Program-made: the position numbers and the translations under genes
DNA from: a bacterium
Lineage (GTDB): Bacteria; Spirochaetota; Spirochaetia; Treponematales; Rectinemataceae
Direction of reading: 5' to 3'
Assembly: GCA_021779995.1 (NCBI GenBank)
Contig: JAJXZP010000278.1
Location: 1-37,592, forward strand
DNA: 37,592 nucleotides
Shown: piece after piece, positions 21,937-29,510 of the stretch
Layout of the letters: every line of letters starts with the position of its first letter
How positions within the stretch are numbered: position 1 is the first letter of the stretch
The notes under the pieces: generated by a model
What the model was told of the DNA's origin: nothing
Databases searched by the model: none
Seen by the model: only the letters and a program-made list of their open reading frames with translations

Positions 21937-21969
21937 GGCCGCCGAAATGCTTCGAGTATCTCGACGGCC
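21937..21969. terminator. hairpin between convergent genes
   Basis: GGCCG-C-CGA (21937-21945) faces TCG-A-CGGCC (21961-21969): eight pairs and one mismatch around a 15-nt loop. It lies directly between the aminopeptidase stop and the membrane protein stop. It lacks a T-tract. Confidence 0.4.
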
Positions 21970-21971
21970 GG

Positions 21972-22403
21972 CTAGAAGATGACGTCGAGGCTCCAGTAGC
22001 TGACCATGGTCAGGACCGAGGCCCACAGCAGGACTCCGATCGACAGCCAGATCAGGAGGGGCCGCAGGTTCACGCCGAAGGCCCTGCCCAGTATGGCCGC
22101 GATGACCGAGCCGGTGATCGCGGGGCTGAGCAGTCCCAGGCCGATGACGCCGAACTTGGCGGTCAGCCGCCGCGCCTTCGTCGAGGCGGCGGTCTGGGCG
22201 CGCTCGAGCAGCGAAGCGAAGGGACCCCTGCGGAGCCGTTCGCCGAGCAGGGCGCCGGCTAGAGCGCCGACTATCGCTCCGCCCGATGCGGCGAAGACGA
22301 TGAGCAGGGTCGGAAGGTGCAGGGCGAAGCCGAGGGGGATGGCGCTCCACAGGGTGAGCGTGGACAGGCCGAAGACGGCGAGACAACCCGTGGCGACACT
22401 CAC
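21972..22403 (-). CDS. small integral membrane protein
   Basis: The protein is 143 residues. About four hydrophobic segments (5-25, 28-52, 84-104, 114-138) are separated by a basic loop, LGERLRRGPFASLLERAQ. The central AKFGVIGLGLLSPAITGSV resembles the core of the small multidrug-export family (PF06695-like), which gives a tentative family. The transported substrate is unknown. The GTG start at 22403 has AAGGAG 7-8 nt before it, and a promoter is visible 50-80 nt upstream. Divergent from the TM1266-type regulator. Confidence 0.65.
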   Translation of the reverse strand: MSVATGCLAVFGLSTLTLWSAIPLGFALHLPTLLIVFAASGGAIVGALAGALLGERLRRGPFASLLERAQTAASTKARRLTAKFGVIGLGLLSPAITGSVIAAILGRAFGVNLRPLLIWLSIGVLLWASVLTMVSYWSLDVIF

Positions 22404-22453
22404 CTTGGCTCTCCTTCGTCGCGGGGCCTCGCGGAAGGCGCGGCCTCGCGCTC

Positions 22454-22482
22454 ATACTACGGTTGTCGAAGTGCATGTGCAA
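22454..22482 (-). promoter_or_regulatory. sigma-70 promoter of the membrane protein gene
   Basis: TTGCAC (22482-22477), 17-nt spacer, TAGTAT (22459-22454) on the minus strand, with a leader of about 44 nt to GTG 22403. Confidence 0.5.
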
Positions 22483-22519
22483 TGAGGTATCCGATCGTCC
22501 TGCGGCAAGGAGGGAGAAC

Positions 22520-22798
22520 ATGGAAAAGCGGCTCGGCATCGTGGCCATTCTCGTCGAGGAGCAGGCTTCCGTGCCCCGGGTGAACGCCCTGCTCTCCGAG
22601 TACGCGGACATCGTGGACGCCCGGCTCGGCCTGCCCATGCGCGGCAAGGGCATAAGCCTCATCTCCCTCGTCGTGGAGGGAGACACGGATACCCTCGGCG
22701 CCCTCACCGGCCGCCTGGGCAAGGTCCCCGGCGTCAAGGTGAAGTCGGTCCTCACGGGCTTCCGCGAGTCCGAGCCCGGCGATGCCGCGGCCGAGTAA
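22520..22798 (+). CDS. TM1266-family regulator of iron-only hydrogenase systems
   Basis: The protein is 92 residues with a single ACT-like fold that closely follows the TM1266 (TIGR03959) pattern: MEKRLGIVAILVE, NALLSEYADIVDARLGLPMR, GISLISLVVEGDTDTLGALTGRLGKVPGVKVKS. Family members lie near hydE, hydF and hydG maturation genes in anaerobes and are thought to sense a ligand and regulate the hydrogenase system. No hydrogenase gene is visible in this window, so its partner must be elsewhere. The start at ATG 22520 follows AGGAGGG. The last 12 residues are an acidic tail absent from the core family. Confidence 0.9.
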   Translation: MEKRLGIVAILVEEQASVPRVNALLSEYADIVDARLGLPMRGKGISLISLVVEGDTDTLGALTGRLGKVPGVKVKSVLTGFRESEPGDAAAE

Positions 22799-22876
22799 GC
22801 CGCCGGCGCCGCGGGAGCGGCCCTCGATCCGGGCGCCTCTCCCGCCGCGAACTCTCCGCGCCGCACCCGCACGTGA

Positions 22877-22896
22877 GTGCGCCCTGCCGGGCGCAC
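22877..22896. terminator. hairpin after the TM1266-family gene
   Basis: GTGCGCCC (22877-22884), loop TGCC, GGGCGCAC (22889-22896). It is a perfect 8-bp stem 79 nt past the stop. On the plus strand it is followed by A-rich, not T-rich, DNA, so intrinsic termination of the upstream gene is not certain. Confidence 0.4.
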
Positions 22897-22898
22897 AA

Positions 22899-22929
22899 TA
22901 AAAAAGCGGCCCCGTGATCCTGGGGCCGC
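22899..22929 (-). terminator. Rho-independent terminator of hsp20
   Basis: Read on the minus strand, GCGGCCCC (22929-22922) and GGGGCCGC (22913-22906) form a perfect 8-bp stem with an 8-nt loop. Six T residues follow (22905-22900). This is the only textbook intrinsic terminator in the window. It lies about 100 nt past the hsp20 stop. Confidence 0.85.
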
Positions 22930-22995
22930 CGATTGCGGCTCTCTTCCGGCCGGAGGCGTGCCTGCTGCCAGTCTCCGACTCGCGGCGCCCGCCGG

Positions 22996-23020
22996 CCGCG
23001 GCCCTTCAGTCCGCGGCCCT
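22996..23020. repeat. 15-nt repeat, 2 copies
   Basis: CCGCGGCCCT occurs at 22996 and 23011, a period of 15 nt, immediately downstream of the hsp20 stop. Confidence 0.5.
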
Positions 23021-23031
23021 AGTCGCTCCGG

Positions 23032-23487
23032 TCAGGCCACCTTGACGGGCACTACCCGCGGGGCAGTCTCGGGCTTCTTGGGCAGGTCCACGACCAGGAG
23101 CCCGTCCTTGAAGCGCGCGTCGATTTTCTCGCCGTCGGCGTCCTCGGGGAGCTCGAAGCTCCGCTCGAAGGAGAACTCGCGGCGCTCGCGGCGCAGCCAC
23201 TTCAGGTCCTTGTTCTCTTCCTTCTTCTCCTCTTTGGCCGAGGTGGAGAGGCTCAGGACTCCGTCCTTGAGCTCGAGCTTGATGTCCTTCTCGGAAAGAC
23301 CGGGCAGCTCGGCCTCGATGACGTAGCGATTATCCTCTTCGCGGACGTCCATCACGGGTTTCCGGCTCGCGGCGGGGAAGAAGTCCTCGTCGAACACGCT
23401 GTTCAAAAGCTCGAAGGGGTTGGCTCGATAGACCGAATCCATCGTATTCCTGATAACCGGAAACAGATTGTCGTACATGGTCCTCAT
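23032..23487 (-). CDS. Hsp20 / alpha-crystallin small heat-shock protein
   Basis: An ATP-independent chaperone that binds unfolding proteins and forms large oligomers in the cytoplasm. The length is 151 residues. The N-terminal arm (1-40) contains NPFELLNSVFDEDFF. The alpha-crystallin domain (about 43-140) has EAELPGLSEKDIKLELKDGVL and the closing ARFKDGLLVVDLPK. The tail PRVVPVKVA carries the Val-x-Val variant of the C-terminal IxI anchor. I start at ATG 23487, eight bases after GGAGG. The in-frame ATG at 23502 overlaps that site. The upstream DNA has a sigma-54-like element, and the gene ends at a strong terminator, so it is a single unit. Confidence 0.95.
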   Translation of the reverse strand: MRTMYDNLFPVIRNTMDSVYRANPFELLNSVFDEDFFPAASRKPVMDVREEDNRYVIEAELPGLSEKDIKLELKDGVLSLSTSAKEEKKEENKDLKWLRRERREFSFERSFELPEDADGEKIDARFKDGLLVVDLPKKPETAPRVVPVKVA

Positions 23488-23597
23488 ACTGATACCCTCC
23501 ATATAGGTTCTCGTTCGTCCCGATCCGGCATCGCCTGCCGCAACGCGGCCGTGCGCTCGCCAGGGGCGGAGCCCTTTTCGGCGCTCACCTTATATAA

Positions 23598-23614
23598 AGC
23601 AGGATTCGTGCCAA
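23598..23614 (-). promoter_or_regulatory. sigma-54-like (-24/-12) promoter of hsp20
   Basis: On the minus strand TTGGCACG-N4-CTGCT matches the -24/-12 consensus (TGGCAC-N5-TTGCW) except one base at the -12 element. The invariant GG and GC are at the correct spacing. Transcription would start near 23587, about 100 nt before ATG 23487. In E. coli the small heat-shock gene ibpB also uses a sigma-54 promoter, which gives some support. No enhancer-binding protein is encoded nearby. Confidence 0.45.
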
Positions 23615-23960
23615 ATCCCCCTACGGGATCATGGATAATTCGAAATGTGAGGCCAGGTCGGCACTTTTACGCCACAACTCGTTTGGGGTGTCGGGTGCGA
23701 TGGACGGTCGATATTACTAATTATATAAAGTGTAAATAAATAGGACGAGTTGGCGAAATCCGGCATTCCCCGCGTTTCCTTCGGCAGGCTCGGTACGCCA
23801 ATGTCATATCAAAAAACCCGGGCGTGCGTTTCGGCGGCTTTCGAGGTGGTGGAGCTACTGGATGAGTTTGCCTGAAGCATCTTCTGGTCTATGGGTGTCG
23901 CGACTGTAGGGAAGGAAGACAAGGCGTATCATTTAGAGTCAGTTATATGTATCAAAAATA
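23615..23960. other. gene-free stretch with AT-rich patch
   Basis: No convincing gene is seen. Base composition drops sharply against both flanks. An AT-rich run lies at 23711-23742. CGCCACAACTCGT (23670-23682) and ACGAGTTGGCG (23745-23755) form an inverted repeat with a small bulge around that run. Open frames here are short and lack ribosome sites. It may be the remnant of a transferred or mobile segment. Confidence 0.4.
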
Positions 23961-23966
23961 AACACA

Positions 23967-24080
23967 AACGCAAAGGGCGCGAAGAGGAAGCAGGAAACGA
24001 GGAAGGGAAGGGGTGTTTAGGCCTGCTCCTTCCAATCCATCTCCTTTTTTCTCCCTTTTCGCTCCGCGTCCTTTGCGGTT
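23967..24080. repeat. decayed long inverted repeat (palindromic element)
   Basis: AACGCAAAGGGCGCGAAGAGG (21 nt, 23967-23987) is complementary, with mismatches, to the stretch 24060-24080 (CGCGTCCTTTGCGGTT core). Core arms match at about 14 of 16. The interior is purine-rich on the left and pyrimidine-rich on the right (23990-24060), continuing the pairing loosely. This resembles dispersed CGCAAAGG/CCTTTGCG palindromic repeats that I have seen described in many bacterial genomes; that identification is from memory. Confidence 0.55.
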
Positions 24081-24141
24081 CAGTCCCTCATCTTTGCGAT
24101 CTTCGGGTTTCGATCTCCCTCATTCAAGGTGAAGCGCCGGC

Positions 24142-26748
24142 TCACTCGTAGCTCGCACGGAGGTGCATGAGGCGCAGGGCCGATCGGAGCTTCGAGGCGC
24201 TCGGGGCGCTTTCTCCTTCGGGCGAGATGAAGCGCAGGTGCCTGGTCTCGCCGCCGAGCATGTAGAACCCCGCGTCCTCGAAGCGGCCGGGTATGCCCTC
24301 GGCGCGGGCCTCGATGTAGAAGGCGGGCGCATGCGCGGTGAGCTGGAGCACGGGGCCTCCGGATCTGTCCTCGACATGCGCCTCGATGCGGGGGTCGACG
24401 AGCTTGCAGCGTTTGGGCTCGGTGAGGAAGAGCTGGGCGCGGCGGAGAATCTCGGCGCGGCCGCCGGCCACCGAGGGGACGCCGTCGATGGTGCTGCCCG
24501 CCGGCGCGACGCTGTGGGGCCGAGCGGCGCCCGGACTCCGGGGCAGGCCGGCGCGCACGCCCTCGAGGTGGGCCGCGAGGTACACGTCCTCGGGCCGGCA
24601 GGGCAGGCTGGAGATCGGCATCTTCCAGAGCTCTGTGACTCCCTGCGGGGCCAGGTCGCCGTCGGCGGCTATGTCCATGAGGAGGCTGCCGTCGAAGCGG
24701 CGCAGGCAGAGCACCAGGTCGCCGAGCACGGGGTGCTCGCCTTCGTTGACGCCCACGGCGTGGATCACGCCGTCCTTGACGAAGAGCGAGAGGAAGACGG
24801 GATCGAAGAAGCGCCGCGCCTCGTAGTGGAGCAGCTTCCAGCCGCCGTCGTACTCCAGGCTGGACCAGCTGGCCACCGGCCAGAGGTCGTTGAGCTGCCA
24901 GTACAGGGTGCCCATGCAATGCGGCATGAGCGAGCGCCAGTACGAGACCGCGGTGCGGATGGCCAGGGCCTGCTGGACCTGGCTCAGGTAGAGGGTCTCG
25001 CGGAAGCCCGAGGGCATGCGGAAGTAGCGCGACATGGTCTCGAGGATGATGGTGTTGCCGCGGGGATGCCGCTGGTGGTGCTCCATCGAGGGGCTCGTGA
25101 TGTTGAACTCTCCGGGCGGCAGGAAACTCGCGGCGGTCTCGTAGGACGAGAGCGACTGGAAGCCGAACTCGGAGCAGAAGCGCGGCTTCACGTCCAGGTA
25201 GGCCGAGAAGGGCTTGCCCTCGTGCCAGACGGACCAGTAGTGCATGTCGCCGCGGCTGTCGGAGTGCCAGTTGTCGGAGAAGTCGTTCGGCCCGGCCGAG
25301 GGCGAGGAGGGCCACCAGGGCCTGCCGGGATCGAGCTCGCGGACGACCCTGCCCGCCACGCCCTCGGTGAGCCGGTCGTAGTCGACCACGTAGCGTGTCG
25401 GGTTGGAGCGCGACTCCTCGTACCAGCCGATGGCGCCGAGGGCCTCGTTGTTGCCGCACCAGAGCGCCATGGCGGGGTGGTCCATGAGCCTCCGGACCTG
25501 GTGGCGCAGCTCGGCCTCGACCTCGGCCAGGAACTCGGGCGAGGAGGGGTAGAGGGCGCAGGAGAACATGAGGTCCTGCCAGACGAGGAGGCCGAGCTCG
25601 TCGCAGAGCTCGTAGAAGTAGTCCGACTCGTAGCGGCCCCCGCCCCAGACGCGGAGGCAGTTCATGTTCGCCTCGGCCGCCGAGCGGAGGAGACCCTCGA
25701 CCCTGGCCTTGGACCAGCGCGAGGGGAGGGCGTCGGCGGGTATCCAGTTGGCGCCCTTGCAGAAAATGTCGCGGCCGTTGACGCGGAAGCTCATGCTCTT
25801 GCCGGCCTCGTTCTCCTCGTTGACGAGCTCCAGCTCGCGGAAGCCCACGCGCTTGCGCAGCTCGTGGCCTCCGAGCCCGACTGTCGCGGCGCCTGATGCG
25901 GACCGGCAGGCGACGACGAGGTCGTAGAGCGGCTGGGCGCCGTGCCCCGCCGGCCACCAGGGCTCGACGCCCTCGACCTTCAGCTCCTCGATATGGACCG
26001 AGGGCCCGGCGTCCAGGCTCAGGCGGCGCCTGGCCTTCGCGCCGGCGAGCTCGATCTCGAGCTCGGCCTCCATGGCGGATGGGGCCTCGAGCTCGACCTT
26101 GACCCGGACCGACCAGGATCGCCGCGTGTCGTCGCCCGGCACGGGGTGCGACGAGATGGTGGCGTACTCGATCCGCGGACCCTCGAGAGCGACCAGGGCT
26201 ATGCCCTCGTAGATGCCGCCGGTCATGAGGCAGGGGCCCCAGTCCCAGCCAGCCATGCACTGGGCCTTGCGCAGGAGGTTCCGATGGGGCGAGGAGACCG
26301 GATAGGTCGAGCAGGGCACGGGGTAGCTCAGGGCGGCGGCGGCCTCGGCGGCGGCCTTCTCCGGCGAGCGGATGAGGACCGAGATCAGGTTCGTGCCGGC
26401 CGCGAGGGCGGCTCGGGCGTCGGCGCGGAAGCGGCGGAACATGTTGTCGCCGCGACCCAGAGGGCGGCCGTTGAGCTCGAGCGCGGCCACCGTGTCGATC
26501 GATTCGGCCTCGAGGAAGACCTGCCCGGCCGACAGGAAGTTCTCGGGCAGCTCGAACTCGCGCTCCAGGGCCCAGTCCTCACGGCCGACCCACTGCAGGT
26601 CGAGTTCGTTCATCCCGTAGTAGGGGTCGGGCGCCTCGCCGGAGGCGACGAGAGCGCTCAGAATGTCGCCCGGGATCGAGATGGGGCGGATGCTGCCGTC
26701 CGCCAAACGCCGAAGTCTCCAACTTCCCTCGAGGGCCAACCGTTTCAT
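24142..26748 (-). CDS. GH2 beta-mannosidase
   Basis: Removes terminal beta-mannose from manno-oligosaccharides or from Man-beta-1,4-GlcNAc. The 868-residue length and layout match the family: an N-terminal sandwich domain (WRLRRLADGSI, IPGDILSAL, DNMFRRFRADAR), the TIM-barrel start ANWIPADALPSRW, the acid/base in LWCGNNE (Glu 435) and the nucleophile in FCSEFGF (Glu 527). CMAGWDWGP and LRVWGGGRYESDYFYE are typical of beta-mannosidases rather than beta-galactosidases or glucuronidases. There is no signal peptide, so it works in the cytoplasm on imported sugars. The start at ATG 26748 follows GGAGG. It is divergent from the ROK gene and shares its operator. Confidence 0.93.
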   Translation of the reverse strand: MKRLALEGSWRLRRLADGSIRPISIPGDILSALVASGEAPDPYYGMNELDLQWVGREDWALEREFELPENFLSAGQVFLEAESIDTVAALELNGRPLGRGDNMFRRFRADARAALAAGTNLISVLIRSPEKAAAEAAAALSYPVPCSTYPVSSPHRNLLRKAQCMAGWDWGPCLMTGGIYEGIALVALEGPRIEYATISSHPVPGDDTRRSWSVRVKVELEAPSAMEAELEIELAGAKARRRLSLDAGPSVHIEELKVEGVEPWWPAGHGAQPLYDLVVACRSASGAATVGLGGHELRKRVGFRELELVNEENEAGKSMSFRVNGRDIFCKGANWIPADALPSRWSKARVEGLLRSAAEANMNCLRVWGGGRYESDYFYELCDELGLLVWQDLMFSCALYPSSPEFLAEVEAELRHQVRRLMDHPAMALWCGNNEALGAIGWYEESRSNPTRYVVDYDRLTEGVAGRVVRELDPGRPWWPSSPSAGPNDFSDNWHSDSRGDMHYWSVWHEGKPFSAYLDVKPRFCSEFGFQSLSSYETAASFLPPGEFNITSPSMEHHQRHPRGNTIILETMSRYFRMPSGFRETLYLSQVQQALAIRTAVSYWRSLMPHCMGTLYWQLNDLWPVASWSSLEYDGGWKLLHYEARRFFDPVFLSLFVKDGVIHAVGVNEGEHPVLGDLVLCLRRFDGSLLMDIAADGDLAPQGVTELWKMPISSLPCRPEDVYLAAHLEGVRAGLPRSPGAARPHSVAPAGSTIDGVPSVAGGRAEILRRAQLFLTEPKRCKLVDPRIEAHVEDRSGGPVLQLTAHAPAFYIEARAEGIPGRFEDAGFYMLGGETRHLRFISPEGESAPSASKLRSALRLMHLRASYE

Positions 26749-26786
26749 GCCTGCCTCCGTCGCACAACATTCTACTCCATTTTCCG

Positions 26787-26815
26787 TTGACGAGTCGCCG
26801 GGACCATGCTATACC
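26787..26815 (+). promoter_or_regulatory. sigma-70 promoter of the ROK gene
   Basis: TTGACG (26787-26792), 17-nt spacer, TATACC (26810-26815). The predicted start near 26822 lies inside the left half of the operator, so a bound repressor would block it directly. Confidence 0.65.
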
Positions 26816-26836
26816 ACCTTTGGTTGGGATATTCAA
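26808..26836 (-). promoter_or_regulatory. sigma-70 promoter of the beta-mannosidase gene
   Basis: On the minus strand TTGAAT (26836-26831), 17-nt spacer, TATAGC (26813-26808). Its -10 box shares the TATA at 26810-26813 with the opposite promoter. Its -35 box overlaps the right operator half, so one repressor site could control both directions. Confidence 0.6.
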
Positions 26837-26840
26837 CCAA
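26820..26840. promoter_or_regulatory. probable ROK operator
   Basis: TTGGTTG (26820-26826) and CAACCAA (26834-26840) are perfect inverted repeats around 7 nt. The position covers the start point of the ROK promoter and the -35 box of the beta-mannosidase promoter. The neighbouring ROK regulator with its N-terminal helix-turn-helix is the natural candidate to bind it (inference). Confidence 0.7.
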
Positions 26841-26867
26841 CTAAGATATCGATACGACGAGGTTCCT

Positions 26868-28031
26868 ATGCCGAGGGGTGCTAGTTCCGGGCCGCTGACC
26901 GCTACCCGGATAGTTCGGACGATCTGGCTCAATCCCCGCATCTCGAGGATCGGCATAGCCGAGCACCTGGGACTCGACAAGTCGACGGTCACGAACCAGG
27001 TCTCGCATCTCATCGAGCTCGGCATAATAGAAGAGGTGTCCGAGGGGAACGCGGGCGTGCGCGGCGGGCGCCGGCCCATCCACCTCGCGATCAGACGGGG
27101 ATACGGCCGGGTCATCGGCATCGAGATCCAGGTCGAGTCCTATGTCGCCCTCGCCGTCGACCTCGCGGGCTAGGTGCTGGGCGAGCTGCGCGGCGAGACC
27201 AAGGTCGAGGCCGCGAGCTTCTCCGAGACGGTGCTCGACATCATCGCCCTGGCGCGGAAGAAGCTCTGTCCGAAGGGATCGAGGCTCCTGGGTGTCGGGG
27301 TGGGCACGGGCGGCCTTGTCGACCGCAAGAAGGGCCGGCTCCGCTACTCGGTGCCGCTCGGCATCTCCGAGCCCATAGACTTCGAGCGGGAAGTCGCCTC
27401 CCGGCTGGAGGTGCCGTGCCTCATCGAGAACGACGCGAACTGCTGCGCCTGGGGCGAGCTGGCCTTCAACAAGGACGAGGCCCTGCGAGATTTCCTCTTC
27501 GCCCTGGTCGAATACCGCAAGGACCCCATTTCCCTGGGCCAATACGGCGGCCTGGGCGTCGGCTTCGGGGTGTCCTTCGGCGGCAAGGTCTACTCGGGGG
27601 TGCACGGCAACGCGGGCGAGTTCCGCTCGGCCTTCTGCGAAGGCCCCGGCTCCCTGCAGTTCTCGCTGCGACGCGAGGATCTCTGCCGCATCGACCAGGA
27701 CCGGGCTTTGCTCGCCGCCGCCGCGGACGAGCTGGCGCGCAATGCCGCCATGCTCATCAACACGATGGACTTCGACCGTGTCTATATAGGAGGCGACATC
27801 GAGGCGCTCGACATCGATTTCCCCGCCATGCTGAGGCGGCGCCTGCAGGACAACTGGATGTATCCCTTCCCCAAGGACGTCGAGATCCGCTACTCGAGCC
27901 TGGGCGGCAAGGCCGTCGCCTACGGGGCGGCCGGCATGGTCCTGCACGGCCTCATTTCCGAGCGCATGCTGCCGGGGCTCGCGGCCGAGGTCGAAGAGGT
28001 CGCGCCGTCCTGGGTGTCCGACGTTCAATGA
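26868..28031 (+). pseudogene. ROK-family transcriptional repressor interrupted by in-frame TAG
   Basis: Read through, the gene encodes about 387 residues. A winged helix-turn-helix comes first (SRIGIAEHLGLDKSTVTNQVSHL, about residues 25-47). The ROK sugar-kinase-like domain follows, from about residue 85 (VIGIEIQVESYVALAVDLAG), with VGVGTGGLVD, IENDANCCAWGEL and GVGFGVSFGGKVYSGVHGNAGEF. Codon 102 (27171-27173) is TAG, in the same frame on both sides, where the family has a short polar residue between DLAG and VLGELRGE. No frameshift is involved. A GTG follows the TAG directly (27174), so restart is conceivable, but it would separate the DNA-binding domain from the ligand domain inside a beta-hairpin. 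The usual CxCGxxGC zinc motif after GNAGE is absent. It could be a point-mutated pseudogene, a readthrough gene or a sequencing error. The start at ATG 26868 has GAGG upstream. Confidence 0.85.
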
Positions 28032-28101
28032 GCATTCGTCCCCGAAGAGGGATGAAATAGGCGGGATGAGCGCGGCTGCGCGCCCGCATAGGAGGTATAG
28101 G

Positions 28102-29406
28102 ATGAAACGAATGATGATCGCCGTCATGATGATCGCCGTCATCGCCGCAGGGGTCGTCGCCCAGGAGAAGGTGACGCTCAACGTGTTCAACTACCAGCAG
28201 GCCGACCAGGCCGGTTACCAGCAGGACGTCCAGATCTGGAAGGATTTCCAGACGCAGAACCCGGACATCACCCTCAACATGGAAGTCCTGTTCAACGATC
28301 CCTATCACCAGAAGCTGGAGGCCTACGCCGCGTCCGGCACCCTGCCGGACGTGTTCTACCTGTGGCCGGGCTCGCGGAGCGCCGTCATCCACACGCAGCA
28401 CCTCGCCAAGGATCTCACCAAGCTGCTCGGCAAGGAGTACCTCGAGCGCTTCTCCGCCGCCGCCGTCAATCCCAAGAACCAGCTCGGCGGCTATCTGGCC
28501 GAGCTGCCCCAGTCCTTCACCTACACCTCGGTCATGTACGTCAACAAGAAGCTCCTCGCTGATAACGGCTTCGGCCTGCCCAAGACCTTCGCCGACCTCC
28601 GGAGGATGGTGCCAAGGCTCAAGGCCAAGGGCCTCAATGTCGTCATGCTCCCGGACAAGGACGGCTGGCCCATGCAGTCCTGCCTCTTCTCCACGCTGGT
28701 GGGCCGATTCGGCGGCGACGCCTACATCGACGCCATCCTCGCGGGCAAGGCGAAATTCACGGACAAGCCCTTCGTCGAGGCGCTCAAGGTCGTCGACGAG
28801 CTGTACAGGGACGGGATCATCGCGCGCAGCGACAACCAAGTCGGCTATGGCGAGGGCGCCGGCGCCTTCGCCTCCGGCAAGGCCGCCATCTACATCGACG
28901 GCGACTGGCGCGTCGGTGCGTACATCACCGACAAGGCCTCCGGCAAGGCTCTGATCTCCCCCGAGGCCCAGAAGAACGACTTCGTCCTCCTGCCCTTCGT
29001 GTCGATCCCCGGCGAGAAGTACCACGGCGTGGTCTCCGCGGTCGCGGGCACCGGCTGGGCGATCTCCGGCTCGCTCCCCGAGGGCTCGGCCAAGCTGGCG
29101 GCCGCCGTCCGCCTGATCAAGTACCTCTATTCGCCCGAAGTCCAGTCCATCCGCTTCGCGACCGGCGCCTATGTCCCGACCCTCAAAGGCGTCAAGGCCG
29201 ACGTGGAGCCGCTCATGGCCAAGGTCCCGACTTTCTACGCCGACAATCCGGACACCTGCTACGTGCTCGACGGCGTGCTGGATCCCTCGATCATCACCGT
29301 GCTCAACAACGGCCTCATCGATATAGGGCTCGGCACCGCCACGCCCCAGAAGGTGGCGACCGACGTCCAGAAGGCTTTTGAGAGCTGGAAGGCCTCCCAG
29401 AAGTAG
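28102..29406 (+). CDS. ABC-transporter sugar-binding protein (family 1)
   Basis: Captures an oligosaccharide outside the membrane and hands it to the two permeases that follow. The length is 434 residues. The signal peptide is MKRMMIAVMMIAVIAAGVVA, with cleavage before QEK and no lipobox Cys, so it is soluble or held by other means. The mature start KVTLNVFNYQQ, then LPDVFYLWPGS and a later GKAAIYIDGDWRVGAY are typical of MsmE/MalE-like family 1 proteins. The ATG at 28102 follows AGGAGG at 6-7 nt. A small stem-loop (28061-28087) precedes the ribosome site. It lies 70 nt after the ROK gene and, by context, probably binds a mannose- or GlcNAc-containing oligosaccharide. Confidence 0.9.
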   Translation: MKRMMIAVMMIAVIAAGVVAQEKVTLNVFNYQQADQAGYQQDVQIWKDFQTQNPDITLNMEVLFNDPYHQKLEAYAASGTLPDVFYLWPGSRSAVIHTQHLAKDLTKLLGKEYLERFSAAAVNPKNQLGGYLAELPQSFTYTSVMYVNKKLLADNGFGLPKTFADLRRMVPRLKAKGLNVVMLPDKDGWPMQSCLFSTLVGRFGGDAYIDAILAGKAKFTDKPFVEALKVVDELYRDGIIARSDNQVGYGEGAGAFASGKAAIYIDGDWRVGAYITDKASGKALISPEAQKNDFVLLPFVSIPGEKYHGVVSAVAGTGWAISGSLPEGSAKLAAAVRLIKYLYSPEVQSIRFATGAYVPTLKGVKADVEPLMAKVPTFYADNPDTCYVLDGVLDPSIITVLNNGLIDIGLGTATPQKVATDVQKAFESWKASQK

Positions 29407-29413
29407 CCTGATC

Positions 29414-29456
29414 CGCGGCCGCCCGGAACGGAGCGCATTCCTTTCGGGCGGCCGCG
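29414..29456 (+). other. intercistronic hairpin after the binding-protein gene
   Basis: CGCGGCCGCCCG (29414-29425) pairs perfectly with CGGGCGGCCGCG (29445-29456), and the stem can be extended by three weaker pairs. It sits 8 nt past the binding-protein stop and before the permease genes. Such hairpins are known, for example after malE, to protect the upstream message and reduce downstream expression, giving more binding protein than permease. Confidence 0.65.
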
Positions 29457-29510
29457 CCTGCGGTCGCGGCCCTCCGCTCGGCCCATTCCCCACCCCGGTC
29501 CGGAGGTTCT

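Noticed and set aside
23891-24151. 86-residue open frame in the gene-free island
   Set aside because: It spans the inverted repeat and its translation (LFSPFSLRVLCGS) is what such palindromic repeats always give. No ribosome site.
27174-28031. Separate gene encoding a free-standing ROK kinase
   Set aside because: The segment begins in the middle of the first beta-hairpin of the domain, has no ribosome site of its own and is in frame with the upstream part, so one interrupted gene is the simpler reading.
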